Part shown: piece after piece, positions 8,673 to 16,901 of the stretch
How positions within the stretch are numbered: position 1 is the stretch's first letter
Layout of the letters: every line of letters begins with the position of its first letter
The notes under the pieces: generated by a model
Database searches by the model: none
Told to the model about the DNA's origin: nothing
The model's input: only the letters and a program-made list of their open reading frames with translations
NCBI GenBank assembly: GCA_902779645.1
Contig: CACZCH010000006.1
Location: 1-64,000 of the forward strand
Reading direction: 5' to 3'
DNA length: 64,000 nt
From: an uncultured bacterium
Lineage (GTDB): Bacteria > Cyanobacteriota > Vampirovibrionia > Gastranaerophilales > Gastranaerophilaceae
Position numbers and translations under genes: made by a program

Positions 8673-9932
8673 TTAAACTTTTATATCTTTGTGATGAAAC
8701 TGCTTTTTACCTTCAGCATAATCTTTAACAATATGTCCATTTCCTTCTATTGAATATTTATATATTGTTAACCCTTCCAGCCCCACAGGCCCCCTTGCAT
8801 GGGTTTTATTTGTAGATATGCCTACTTCTGCCCCAAATCCATACCTAAATCCATCAGCAAACCTTGTTGAAACATTGTGATAAACTCCTGATGAATCAAC
8901 AGAATTAATAAATATTTTTGCACTATCTTCATTTTCCGTAATTATTGATTCTGTATGTCCCGAAGAATATTCATTTATATGCTCAACTGCATCTTCTAAA
9001 GAATTTACTGTCTTTAGAGAAAGCTTCTTTTCACCGTATTCAATATGCCAGCTTTCCGGTGATAATATTATCTCTATTCCGGCGTCTTTTAAACTTTCCG
9101 TAAGCTCATTTTTAAATTTAAAGTCCTTATGTATTAAAACTGTCTCTACTGAGTTGCAAGCGCTCGGATATTGAGTCTTAGAATCTATAATAATATTTTT
9201 TGCTTTATCTAAATCAGCTGATTCGTCAACAAATATGTGGCAAATTCCATCCGCATGCCCAAGAACCGGAATTTTCGTATTCTCTTTTATAAATTTTACC
9301 AGTTTGTTTCCGCCTCTCGGAATTATCAAATCTATATACTTGTCCTGTTTAAGCATTTCGGCAACATCTTCGCGCGTAAATATTTGATTCAAAACATCCT
9401 TCGGGAAACCTTCCGTATTATCCAATGCATCTTTTATAACAGACATAATCATTTTGTTTGTATTAATTGATTCTTTTCCGCCTTTTAGAATAACTGCATT
9501 AGAAGATTTAATAGCAAGAGCGGATACTTGGGTTATAACATCTGGTCTTGCTTCAAAAATTATCCCCAAAACTCCAATCGGACAAGAAGTTTTTGTGAGA
9601 ACTAAACCCGCATCAAGTTCACGTTTTAGAAGAATTCTTCCAATAGGATCGTCCAAAGATACAATATCTTTTATTCCCTGAATCATATCCCGCATTTTGT
9701 TTTCATCCAGCTTAAGCCTGTTATATGCAGAACGATTTAATTCTCCTTTTTCTACAAGCGTTTTCGCCTCATTTAGATCTCGGCTATTTGCCTCAAAAAT
9801 TTCGGATTGGTTTTGTAAAATATTTTGCGCAATATTAATTAATGCCTTGTTTTTTAATTCTGTTGACAAGACTGCCATTTTTTTAGATGCCGTTTTTGCC
9901 CTTTTCGCTATTATTGTGAAATCTTCTTCCAC
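8673..9932 (-). CDS. proA: Gamma-glutamyl phosphate reductase (ProA)
   Basis: Second step of proline synthesis: NADPH-dependent reduction of gamma-glutamyl phosphate to the semialdehyde. The 419 residues match the family. The catalytic Cys lies in the run YPSACNSVET, and the conserved HNVSTRFADG, GFGAEVGIST and RGPVGLEGL motifs are near the C terminus. Translation starts at a GTG preceded by GGGGAG. It follows a 74-codon gene by 24 bases and precedes tyrA by 26, suggesting one operon read from the promoter near 10221-10249. proB is not in the window. Confidence 0.96.
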   Translation of the reverse strand: MEEDFTIIAKRAKTASKKMAVLSTELKNKALINIAQNILQNQSEIFEANSRDLNEAKTLVEKGELNRSAYNRLKLDENKMRDMIQGIKDIVSLDDPIGRILLKRELDAGLVLTKTSCPIGVLGIIFEARPDVITQVSALAIKSSNAVILKGGKESINTNKMIMSVIKDALDNTEGFPKDVLNQIFTREDVAEMLKQDKYIDLIIPRGGNKLVKFIKENTKIPVLGHADGICHIFVDESADLDKAKNIIIDSKTQYPSACNSVETVLIHKDFKFKNELTESLKDAGIEIILSPESWHIEYGEKKLSLKTVNSLEDAVEHINEYSSGHTESIITENEDSAKIFINSVDSSGVYHNVSTRFADGFRYGFGAEVGISTNKTHARGPVGLEGLTIYKYSIEGNGHIVKDYAEGKKQFHHKDIKV

Positions 9933-9956
9933 TATTATCTCCCCAAAATCTATTAA

Positions 9957-10181
9957 TCAACCTCTCCTTGAAATTCCTTGATATGCCTCGCACATTGCCC
10001 TGTACCTCAATCGTCTCAAATTAATCATTGTTGTACATCGTTTTTTGAATAAATACGATTTCAAAGACTGCGCAGGGCGCTCTTCAACTTCAACAGGCTG
10101 TTTCATTACAAAACCCGATAAATCCATAAAAGGAACTCTATTCCTGTAATCCATATAAGGATTTCTGCCGAATGACTCCAT
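9957..10181 (-). CDS. Small basic protein of unknown function upstream of proA
   Basis: 74 residues with no recognised family. The N-terminal half is mixed (MESFGRNPYMDYRNR), and the C-terminal half is strongly basic (KSYLFKKRC, NLRRLRYRAM). There is no signal peptide or membrane segment. A strong AAAGGAG site lies seven bases before the ATG, and a plausible promoter lies further upstream, so it is probably translated as first gene of the proA-tyrA run. A leader or regulatory role for proline genes is possible but not shown. The basic tail would suit nucleic-acid binding. Confidence 0.65.
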   Translation of the reverse strand: MESFGRNPYMDYRNRVPFMDLSGFVMKQPVEVEERPAQSLKSYLFKKRCTTMINLRRLRYRAMCEAYQGISRRG

Positions 10182-10220
10182 TTACACTCCTTTTGTGACA
10201 GCTCATATCTTCTTGGTTTA

Positions 10221-10249
10221 ATTCTATAAAAAAGAATTTTTGTAGGCAA
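10221..10249 (-). promoter_or_regulatory. Promoter of the small gene-proA-tyrA operon
   Basis: Minus strand: TTGCCT (10249-10244), a 17-base spacer, TAGAAT (10226-10221). It lies about 40 bases upstream of the first start codon of this run. Confidence 0.5.
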
Positions 10250-10302
10250 TAAAATGTAAAAATAAGTAACAATTAAATTTTTTATTCTTAAAATACAAAA
10301 AC

Positions 10303-10331
10303 TTGAAAAAAAATCATGTTGTTGATATAGT
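10303..10331 (+). promoter_or_regulatory. Promoter of the tRNA-Arg transcript
   Basis: TTGAAA (10303-10308), a 17-base spacer, and TATAGT (10326-10331). The predicted start near 10338 would place the tRNA-like inverted element at 10354-10439 inside the same primary transcript as the tRNA at 10462. Confidence 0.65.
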
Positions 10332-10353
10332 CAAAGGAGAAAGCATTATATAT

Positions 10354-10439
10354 GCGCGTGTAGCCCAGTTGGCTGTGAGGATTTTACGACAGTAAAACCG
10401 AACGAAATCGGAGATATGCTCTATCCAACTGGGAAACAC
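10354..10439 (+). other. tRNA-Arg 5' fragment joined to an inverted D-arm copy (structured RNA candidate)
   Basis: Bases 10354-10372 are identical to the first 19 bases of the downstream tRNA-Arg. They are followed at about 10418-10434 by 16 bases that are the reverse complement of the tRNA D-arm. Together they form a stem of about 15 bp with mismatches (GTGTAGCCCAGTTGG with CCAACTGGGAAACAC). It encloses two small hairpins (TTTTAC-GACA-GTAAAA and CCGA...TCGG). It cannot fold as a tRNA. It could be a tRNA-derived regulatory or processing RNA, or debris of a rearranged tRNA copy. Confidence 0.55.
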
Positions 10440-10461
10440 AAAAAAGAACAAATTATATTAT

Positions 10462-10538
<77 letters not shown>

Positions 10539-10543
10539 TTATA

Positions 10544-10570
10544 AAAAAAGAGTCGAGATGGCTCTTTTTT
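10544..10570 (+). terminator. Terminator of tRNA-Arg
   Basis: Stem AAAAAAGAGTC/GGCTCTTTTTT (one G-T pair) with a 5-base loop, ending in six T. It begins six bases after the tRNA CCA. Confidence 0.85.
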
Positions 10571-10699
10571 GCGTGTCAGATGAACTAACGACCAAGGTCG
10601 CTCCCTCTATTTGCTCACGTTCCAATTTGATAATTGAATTATAACTACACTGAAAACGTGACGTTTAGTCACCTTTTCCTGCTCGCAAACAGACACAGT

Positions 10700-10751
10700 G
10701 AATCTTGCCACGCGCACCATTATAAAAAAAGAGTCAAGACGACTCTTTTTT
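10700..10751 (+). repeat. Duplicate of the tRNA-Arg 3' end plus terminator
   Basis: Matches 10519-10570 at 48 of 52 positions, 181 bases downstream. It contains the end of the T-arm, the 3' acceptor strand, CCA and a second functional-looking terminator hairpin (10725-10751). It lacks the rest of the tRNA. A 3' tRNA duplication can mark an integrated element or a decayed tandem tRNA; the 130 bases between the copies hold no gene, only short palindromes such as GTGAC-GTTTA-GTCAC. Confidence 0.8.
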
Positions 10752-10788
10752 AGCCTTTAGCTATTTAAAAACAAAAAGGGAGTTTTTT

Positions 10789-11778
10789 ATGATAGATTGT
10801 TTATCAAATCCAAGCTGGATAAATCCGCAAATTGATTTTTTAATTTGTTTACAAAATTTGAGAATTGGACATTTGGATATTTTCGACAAATTCTTTTTGT
10901 CAATAACGGTTTTTGGAGAATTTTGGCTACCAACTCTTATTTGCGCCATAACTTATTGGTGTATAGATTTTAAAGCCGGGATCTATCTATTTTCGCTTAT
11001 GGGAATAAACTCTCTGATTACACACTTTTTTAAAATGATAGCCTGCGTTTACCGACCATGGGTTTTAAGTGATAAAATTCATCCATCCGAGCTCGCAGTA
11101 CCGTATGCAAAAGGATACTCCTTCCCCAGCGGACACTCCGCTATGAGTTCTTCCGTTCTTGGCGGTGTTGCATTTTTAATGAGAAAAAATAAAATTCTAT
11201 GCGCATCATTAATATTTTTGGTTCTTCTAATCGGCATCTCAAGGCTATGGCTTGGAGTCCACACTCCTCAAGATGTTGTCTGCGGTTTACTGATAGGATT
11301 AACTCTTATTTTTGTAATACACAAAGTTATAAATTGGGCAGAAGAAAATCAAAACAGATATCTGACACTTGCATTTATAACAAATATTTTTATTGTGCTG
11401 GCTGCCGTATATATTTATAAGTTTAATGCGTACAGGATGGATTATATTGACGGTTGTCTACTGGTAAATCCTATAAAACAAATATACGTAACTGTCGTAG
11501 TTTGGGCATACATTTTAGGTTTACTTAACGGAGTTTTCCTATGCAGAAGATTTTTCCCGTTTAATCCGCATGAGGTTTCTGTTTTAAAAAGAATAATAAT
11601 AGGTATAATCGGCTCAATTGGAGTAATTTTGATACTAAAATTTATAATAGCGTATATTATAATGAATGGATTGCAAATAAGATATGCTTTTCCGATTATG
11701 TTCGGAATAGGTATGTTTATTACTTTATTTTATCCTATTATTTTTCAAAAATTCGACAAAATAACAATCAGAAAATAG
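10789..11778 (+). CDS. PAP2-family membrane phosphatase
   Basis: 329 residues with multiple membrane segments. The three acid-phosphatase signature motifs are visible: K-x6-RP (KMIACVYRP), PSGH (FPSGHSAMS) and SR-x5-H-x3-D (SRLWLGVHTPQD). Members remove phosphate from lipids such as phosphatidic acid or undecaprenyl pyrophosphate at the outer face of the inner membrane. The C-terminal 130 residues add further membrane segments beyond the minimal PAP2 core. The ATG has a GGGAG site. It is monocistronic, ending at a long stem-loop. Substrate cannot be told from sequence. Confidence 0.88.
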   Translation: MIDCLSNPSWINPQIDFLICLQNLRIGHLDIFDKFFLSITVFGEFWLPTLICAITYWCIDFKAGIYLFSLMGINSLITHFFKMIACVYRPWVLSDKIHPSELAVPYAKGYSFPSGHSAMSSSVLGGVAFLMRKNKILCASLIFLVLLIGISRLWLGVHTPQDVVCGLLIGLTLIFVIHKVINWAEENQNRYLTLAFITNIFIVLAAVYIYKFNAYRMDYIDGCLLVNPIKQIYVTVVVWAYILGLLNGVFLCRRFFPFNPHEVSVLKRIIIGIIGSIGVILILKFIIAYIIMNGLQIRYAFPIMFGIGMFITLFYPIIFQKFDKITIRK

Positions 11779-11840
11779 TGACAATTCATCACGATTAATC
11801 GGGCTTTATATACTATATGAGGTGGGTTGTCACGATTTTT
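11778..11840 (+). terminator. Terminator after the PAP2 gene
   Basis: RNA stem of 13 pairs including G-U pairs (GTGACAATTCATC at 11778-11790 with GGTGGGTTGTCAC at 11821-11833), a 30-base loop, then GATTTTTT. Confidence 0.65.
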
Positions 11841-11901
11841 TCTTCATGTTATATTTTTATTGTGCTTTATATTATATATTCTGGAATGTAGGAGAAAATA
11901 A

Positions 11902-12399
11902 ATGACTGAAACAAAAGAGAGAATTGATTTCAAAGTCATCGATGACATTTTGAAATCATTTGAGTACAAAAAATCGTACTTAATTGCTATGTTGCAAAAG
12001 GTTCAGGAAGTTTACAGATACCTCCCCGAAGATGCTATGACATATATCGGAGAACACATTGAAGGACTTTCACCTGCTACCGTTTACGGTGTTGCAACAT
12101 TCTACGCACAATTTTCATTAGAACCAAAAGGTAAATACGAAATCAGAGTTTGCGACGGTACTGCTTGCCACGTTCGTGGTTCAATGCCCGTACTTAATGC
12201 AATTAAAAACAAACTTAAACTAAAAGAAGGACAACGAACTTGCGACAACGGCTTATTCTCATTAGAAATTGTAAGCTGTTTAGGTGCTTGCGGTCTTGCT
12301 CCTGTCTGCATGATAAACGACAAAGTTTATCCTCAAATGACATCTGATGCTATCAGCGTCATTCTTGATACACTTATGAAAGAGGAGGGCGTTGCATAA
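11902..12399 (+). CDS. NuoE-like [2Fe-2S] subunit of an NAD-linked [FeFe]-hydrogenase
   Basis: 165 residues of the thioredoxin-like NADH dehydrogenase 24-kDa family. The four cluster ligands Cys84 and Cys89 (CDGTAC) and Cys126 and Cys130 (CLGAC) are visible. In complex I this is NuoE. Here it precedes a NuoF-like subunit and an [FeFe]-hydrogenase without other nuo genes, the arrangement of HydC in HydABC-type hydrogenases that can bifurcate or confurcate electrons between NADH, ferredoxin and H2. The stop codon overlaps the next start (TAATG), so translation is coupled. The start has a TAGGAG site. Confidence 0.92.
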   Translation: MTETKERIDFKVIDDILKSFEYKKSYLIAMLQKVQEVYRYLPEDAMTYIGEHIEGLSPATVYGVATFYAQFSLEPKGKYEIRVCDGTACHVRGSMPVLNAIKNKLKLKEGQRTCDNGLFSLEIVSCLGACGLAPVCMINDKVYPQMTSDAISVILDTLMKEEGVA

Positions 12400-14252
12400 T
12401 GGCATTAAATATTGATATTAAACAAGAGCAGGCTAATGCTCAACAACATATTAAAGAACAAGGATTAAGAGTTCTTGTTTGCGCAGGTACAGGCTGTGTT
12501 GCAAACGGTTCTCTTAAAGTTATTGAAAAATTCAGAGAGTTAGGCGCAAATGTTTCAACTCTTTCTGATTATGACAAAATGACTATTGTACCGACAGGAT
12601 GTCATGGCTTCTGCGAACAGGGTGTTTTGGTTATTATCCCTGATAAACACGTTACTTATGTAAAAGTACACGTAGAAGATGTAGAAGAAATTTTTGAAAG
12701 TCATATTAAAAACGGTCAGCCTGTTGAAAGACTTTTATATAAAGATCCTAAAACAGGTGAAGCTGTTCACAGAAATGATGATATTAATTTCTATGCTAAG
12801 CAGACTCGTACAGCTCTTAAAAACTGCGGTAAAATTAACGCTGAATCAATAGATGAAGCTATTGCAGTAAGAGGATATGAAGCGTTAGCTAAAGTTATTG
12901 AAGAAAATAATCCTGACGGAGTTATTGATACAATCACAAAATCAGGTTTAAGAGGCAGAGGAGGCGGAGGCTTCCCAACCGGTATGAAATGGAAATTTAC
13001 GGCAGCAAACAGAGGCGGTAAGTCTTATGTAGTTTGTAACGGTGACGAAGGCGACCCCGGTGCATTTATGGATCGTTCCGTTATGGAAGGCGACCCTCAT
13101 AAATTATTAGAAGGTATGGCAATTGCAGGTTTCGCAATCGGCGCTGATGAAGCATATATCTATGTCCGTGCTGAATACCCGCTTGCAATCAAGCGTTTGA
13201 GAAAAGCTATTGCTGACGCAGAAGAAAGACATTATTTAGGCAAAAATATTTTAGGCAGTGATTTTTCATTCACTATTCATATTAAAGAAGGTGCTGGCGC
13301 ATTTGTTTGCGGTGAAGAAACTGCTCTTATCGCTTCTATTGAAGGCGAAAGAGGTATGCCTCGTCCGAAACCGCCGTTCCCTGCTAACAAAGGTTTGTTT
13401 GGCAGACCTACTTTGATTAATAACGTAGAAACTCTTGCTAACGTACCATTGATTATCTTAAATGGTGCAGAATGGTTCTCATCAATGGGTTGTGAAACAT
13501 CTAAAGGTACTAAGACTTTCGCTCTTACGGGTGAAGTTAATAATACAGGTCTTATTGAAGTTCCGATGGGTACAACTTTAAGACAAATTATCTTCGATAT
13601 CGGCGGCGGTATCAGAGGCGGTAAGAAATTCAAAGCCGTACAAATCGGTGGTCCATCAGGCGGCTGCTTAACAGAAGAACACTTAGATATCTCTATGGAC
13701 TATGATTCTTTAATCAAAGCAGGCGCAATGGTTGGTTCAGGCGGTCTTGTTGTTATGGCAGAAGATACTTGTATGGTTGAAGTTGCAAGATTCTTCATGA
13801 ACTTTACTAAAAATGAATCTTGCGGTAAATGCGTTCCTTGTCGTGAAGGTACTAAAAACATGCTTAAAATCTTAGAAAAGATTGTAGCAGGTAAAGGTGA
13901 AATGGAAGACCTCGACAGATTGGAACAACTTGCTTTAACTGTTAAAGACGGTTCTCTTTGCGGTTTAGGTAAAACAGCTCCAAACCCTGTTCTTTCAACT
14001 TTAAAATACTTCAAGGATGAATATATTGCTCACATTCGTGATCATAAATGTCCTGCAGGTGTATGTACCGCAATGAAGAAAATTACTATTGACCCTGAAA
14101 AATGTAAAGGTTGTACTAAGTGTGCAAGAACTTGCCCAGTCGGTGCAATTGAGGGAACAGTTAAAAATCCTCACAAGATTGATCAATCTAAATGTATCAA
14201 GTGTGAGGCTTGTTTGAATGCATGTCCGTTCAAGGCAATAAGTAAGGGGTAA
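12399..14252 (+). CDS. NuoF-like flavoprotein subunit of an NAD-linked [FeFe]-hydrogenase
   Basis: 617 residues. The N-terminal thioredoxin-like [2Fe-2S] domain (AGTGC, TGCHGFC) is followed by the NuoF core. This has the glycine-rich NADH/FMN site (GRGGGGFPTGMKW near residue 186) and the [4Fe-4S] motif ESCGKCVPCREG. The C-terminal end adds a 2[4Fe-4S] ferredoxin domain (CKGCTKCARTC, CIKCEACLNAC). This extended form is typical of HydB of trimeric hydrogenases rather than plain NuoF. It should oxidise or reduce NAD(H) and pass electrons to the hydrogenase subunit. It overlaps the previous gene by one base. A long inverted repeat separates it from the hydrogenase gene. Confidence 0.93.
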   Translation: MALNIDIKQEQANAQQHIKEQGLRVLVCAGTGCVANGSLKVIEKFRELGANVSTLSDYDKMTIVPTGCHGFCEQGVLVIIPDKHVTYVKVHVEDVEEIFESHIKNGQPVERLLYKDPKTGEAVHRNDDINFYAKQTRTALKNCGKINAESIDEAIAVRGYEALAKVIEENNPDGVIDTITKSGLRGRGGGGFPTGMKWKFTAANRGGKSYVVCNGDEGDPGAFMDRSVMEGDPHKLLEGMAIAGFAIGADEAYIYVRAEYPLAIKRLRKAIADAEERHYLGKNILGSDFSFTIHIKEGAGAFVCGEETALIASIEGERGMPRPKPPFPANKGLFGRPTLINNVETLANVPLIILNGAEWFSSMGCETSKGTKTFALTGEVNNTGLIEVPMGTTLRQIIFDIGGGIRGGKKFKAVQIGGPSGGCLTEEHLDISMDYDSLIKAGAMVGSGGLVVMAEDTCMVEVARFFMNFTKNESCGKCVPCREGTKNMLKILEKIVAGKGEMEDLDRLEQLALTVKDGSLCGLGKTAPNPVLSTLKYFKDEYIAHIRDHKCPAGVCTAMKKITIDPEKCKGCTKCARTCPVGAIEGTVKNPHKIDQSKCIKCEACLNACPFKAISKG

Positions 14253-14259
14253 TTATTAC

Positions 14260-14328
14260 GTGACTCGTGAGTAGTGAATCGTGAATCGATTTTTAACCTC
14301 GACTCACGACTCACGACTCACGAGTCAC
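14260..14328. repeat. Long inverted repeat between the NuoF-like gene and hydA
   Basis: Two 29-base arms (14260-14288 and 14300-14328) pair with only three mismatches around an 11-base loop. Each arm is built from the short tandem unit GTGA[A/G]TC. It starts eight bases after the upstream stop codon. It may act as an mRNA stability or processing element in the hydrogenase operon. There is no T-tract, so it is not a standard terminator. Confidence 0.8.
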
Positions 14329-14358
14329 AATTCACGAAAAACAAAAAGGAAAAGAAAA

Positions 14359-16134
14359 ATGACAGACGATAAAAAAACATTAATTATAGAAGGAAAAGAA
14401 GTCGAATTTTCTAATGAACCTAACCTGTTGGAAGTAATTAGAAAAGCAGGCATGAATGTTCCAACATTATGTTACAGACCTGACTTAACATCTTTTGGTG
14501 CTTGCAGAATGTGCGTAGTAGAAGTTGAATATCCAAACGGAAGAAAAATGATAAATTCATCTTGTACAATGCCTCCTGAAGCAGGTATCAAAGTTCATTT
14601 GAATACAGATAAAGTAAGAAAAATCAGAAAAATGGTGCTTGAACTTCTTCTTGCTAACCATGACAGAGAATGTACAACATGCGACAAATCAGGTAATTGC
14701 GAACTTCAAAAATATGCAGAAGAATATGGTATCAAACACGTTAAACAGTACGCTCAACGTGAAGTTATGACAAAAATTGATGACAGCTCTTGTGCATTGG
14801 TTCGTGATAACAACAAATGTATCCTTTGCGGTGCGTGTGTAAGAGCTTGTGATGAACACCAAGGATTGCAAGTATTAGGATTCGCAAACAGAGGAAGCAA
14901 AACGGTTGTTGAACCTATGGCAGGCAGACCTCTTGGTAACAGCGAATGTATTAATTGCGGTCAATGCGCAGCTGTATGTCCTACCGGTGCTATAACTATA
15001 AATTCAACTCAGCTTGATGACGTTTGGAATGCAATTACTAATCCTGAAAAGAAAGTAGTCGTTCAATTTGCTCCATCAGTTCGTGTTGCAATCGGCGAAA
15101 TGTTCGGACTTCCGGCAGGTGAAAATTCTACCAAGAAAATAAATGCAGCTTTAAGAAGAATCGGTTTTGATTTGGTATTTGATACTAACTTCTCAGCTGA
15201 CTTAACAATTATGGAAGAAGCTCACGAATTCATAGACAGACTTCAAAATGGCGGTAAATTACCATTGTTTACATCCTGCTGTCCTGGCTGGGTACGTTTC
15301 TTAGAAACTCAACATCCTGATATGCTTGACCACTTATCAAGCTGTAAATCACCACAAGGTATGATGGGCGCAATCATTAGAGAATACGTTCCTCAAAACC
15401 ACGAAGGATTTACTAAAGAGAACTTAGTCAGCGTTTCAATAATGCCTTGTACCGCTAAAAAATATGAAGCCAAGAGAGAACAGTTCAAAATGGCAGACGG
15501 CAGACAAGAAATTGACTACGTTCTTACAACTCAAGAACTTGGCAGAATGATTAAAGGTGCAGGTATAGACTTTGCAACTATCGAAGGCGAAGAGCCTGAT
15601 TCACCGTTCGGCAAATACACAGGTGCAGGTACAATTTTCGGTGTATCAGGCGGTGTAGCGGAAGCTGCTGCAAGAACAGCTTACGAAGTTGTCACAGGCG
15701 AAACTCTTCAAAATGTCGTAATCGATGATATGAGAGGAACTAAGAGAGTTAAAACGGTTGAGCTTGATCTTAAAGGAACTAAGATTAAAGTTAAAATCGT
15801 TAACACACTCCGTGAAGCTGAAAAATGCATGAGAGAAATCAAAGAAGGCAAAGCTGATTATCAACTTCTTGAAGTTATGGCTTGCCCAGGGGGCTGCATA
15901 AACGGCGGCGGTCAGCCTCAAAGCTGCAACGATTCCAATATTAAGGAACTTCGTGCACAAGGCTTGTACAAGGATGATGAAACAGGCGAATGGAGAAAAT
16001 CTCACGAAAACCCTGAAATCAAAGAATTGTACGCTAAACATCTTGAGAAACCAAACTCTCATAAGGCACACGAACTCTTGCATACAACTTATGTAAACAA
16101 GAGAACAAACTGCTATATTTCAGTCGGAGAATAA
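14359..16134 (+). CDS. hydA: [FeFe]-hydrogenase catalytic subunit
   Basis: 591 residues from the ATG at 14359, chosen because it has an AAGGAAAAG site and because upstream in-frame codons lie inside an inverted repeat. The cofactor chain resembles Clostridium CpI. It has an N-terminal [2Fe-2S] (Cys38, 49, 52, 69), a His-ligated [4Fe-4S] (His101, Cys105, 108, 114) and two [4Fe-4S] (Cys154-164 and Cys197-207). The three H-cluster motifs TSCCPGW (Cys307/308), MPCTAKKYE and MACPGGCINGGG complete it. It catalyses H2 formation or oxidation and needs the HydE, HydF and HydG maturases encoded at 27.7-31.4 kb. Cytoplasmic; no signal peptide. Confidence 0.97.
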   Translation: MTDDKKTLIIEGKEVEFSNEPNLLEVIRKAGMNVPTLCYRPDLTSFGACRMCVVEVEYPNGRKMINSSCTMPPEAGIKVHLNTDKVRKIRKMVLELLLANHDRECTTCDKSGNCELQKYAEEYGIKHVKQYAQREVMTKIDDSSCALVRDNNKCILCGACVRACDEHQGLQVLGFANRGSKTVVEPMAGRPLGNSECINCGQCAAVCPTGAITINSTQLDDVWNAITNPEKKVVVQFAPSVRVAIGEMFGLPAGENSTKKINAALRRIGFDLVFDTNFSADLTIMEEAHEFIDRLQNGGKLPLFTSCCPGWVRFLETQHPDMLDHLSSCKSPQGMMGAIIREYVPQNHEGFTKENLVSVSIMPCTAKKYEAKREQFKMADGRQEIDYVLTTQELGRMIKGAGIDFATIEGEEPDSPFGKYTGAGTIFGVSGGVAEAAARTAYEVVTGETLQNVVIDDMRGTKRVKTVELDLKGTKIKVKIVNTLREAEKCMREIKEGKADYQLLEVMACPGGCINGGGQPQSCNDSNIKELRAQGLYKDDETGEWRKSHENPEIKELYAKHLEKPNSHKAHELLHTTYVNKRTNCYISVGE

Positions 16135-16175
16135 GGGTAAAAAACCACTAGGGACAAGACAATAAGAAAATAAAA

Positions 16176-16207
16176 AAAGCGGGTAACGCAAAAGCGTGCC
16201 CGCCTTT
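16176..16207 (+). terminator. Terminator of the hydrogenase operon
   Basis: Stem GCGGG-TAACGC / GCGTG-CCCGC with a small bulge and AAAA loop, flanked by A-run and CTTTT. Confidence 0.75.
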
Positions 16208-16250
16208 TAATATAAAAATATGTTATAATCCTTATAGAGGGTTTTATTAA

Positions 16251-16880
16251 ATGTCAAGATATATTGCAGTAGCCGGTATTCACGGTGAACTCGGAAAACT
16301 AAATAGTTTACTTTCAAAAATTAAAATACGTCATGATGATATTTTTATATTTTTGGGAGATTACATTGACCGCGGACCAAAATCCAAAGAAGTAGTAGAC
16401 AGACTTATTAAACTCTCTAAAACAAACCAATGCGTATTCCTAATTGGCGCTTCCGAATACACAATGCTTAATGTTAAAAATGACGAATACTATAAATGGA
16501 TTTTTGAAAACTATGGAGGTATGGCGACAATAAAAAGCTACGGAAGCTATGAAAAAATTATGGAAATTCACGGAGATTTTTACAGAAATCTTAACTTATA
16601 CTGTTTTACGGAAGATTACTTTTTTGTACACGCAGGAATTAATCCGAATTACTCATTAGATGATCAAGACGAAGAAGATTTGCTCTATATTAGCTGGAAT
16701 TTCATTGACTCTCAGCACTGTCTTCCGCAAAAAATTGTATACGCACACACAGACTTCGAGTCACCTTTTTCATTACCCGATAAAATAGGCATTGACTTAG
16801 GGTGCGGAATATACCCTTACGCTCCTCTTTGCGCACTTATTATTAATCACGGAAAAGAAAAATTCGTTTATTCGGATTAA
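16251..16880 (+). CDS. Degenerate PPP-type metallophosphatase-like protein
   Basis: 209 residues of the phosphoprotein phosphatase/diadenosine tetraphosphatase fold. Recognisable are GIHG near residue 9, an intact GDYIDRG near residue 37, HAGINP, and a late AHTD. However the first motif has Gly in place of the metal-binding Asp (normally GDxHG). The GNHE/D motif, which carries a metal ligand and the catalytic His, reads GASE. Both changes should weaken or abolish catalysis, so it may be a binding or regulatory pseudophosphatase. A TATAAT lies near 16222, and a GAGGG site precedes the ATG. It ends tail to tail with the next gene only 21 bases away. Confidence 0.75.
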   Translation: MSRYIAVAGIHGELGKLNSLLSKIKIRHDDIFIFLGDYIDRGPKSKEVVDRLIKLSKTNQCVFLIGASEYTMLNVKNDEYYKWIFENYGGMATIKSYGSYEKIMEIHGDFYRNLNLYCFTEDYFFVHAGINPNYSLDDQDEEDLLYISWNFIDSQHCLPQKIVYAHTDFESPFSLPDKIGIDLGCGIYPYAPLCALIINHGKEKFVYSD

Positions 16881-16901
16881 AAACCGCAATGGGATATATT
16901 T

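Noticed and set aside
10354-10439. A second functional tRNA-Arg
   Set aside because: Only the first 19 bases match; the D-arm copy that follows is inverted and no anticodon arm, T-arm or acceptor 3' strand is present.
10540-10700. An integrated mobile element between the tRNA copies
   Set aside because: No integrase or any reading frame fits in about 130 bases; at most a scar or empty site.
14281-14358. A longer start for hydA (GTG at 14281)
   Set aside because: The extra codons lie in the inverted repeat and encode a low-complexity stretch; the ATG at 14359 has a good ribosome binding site and matches the family start.
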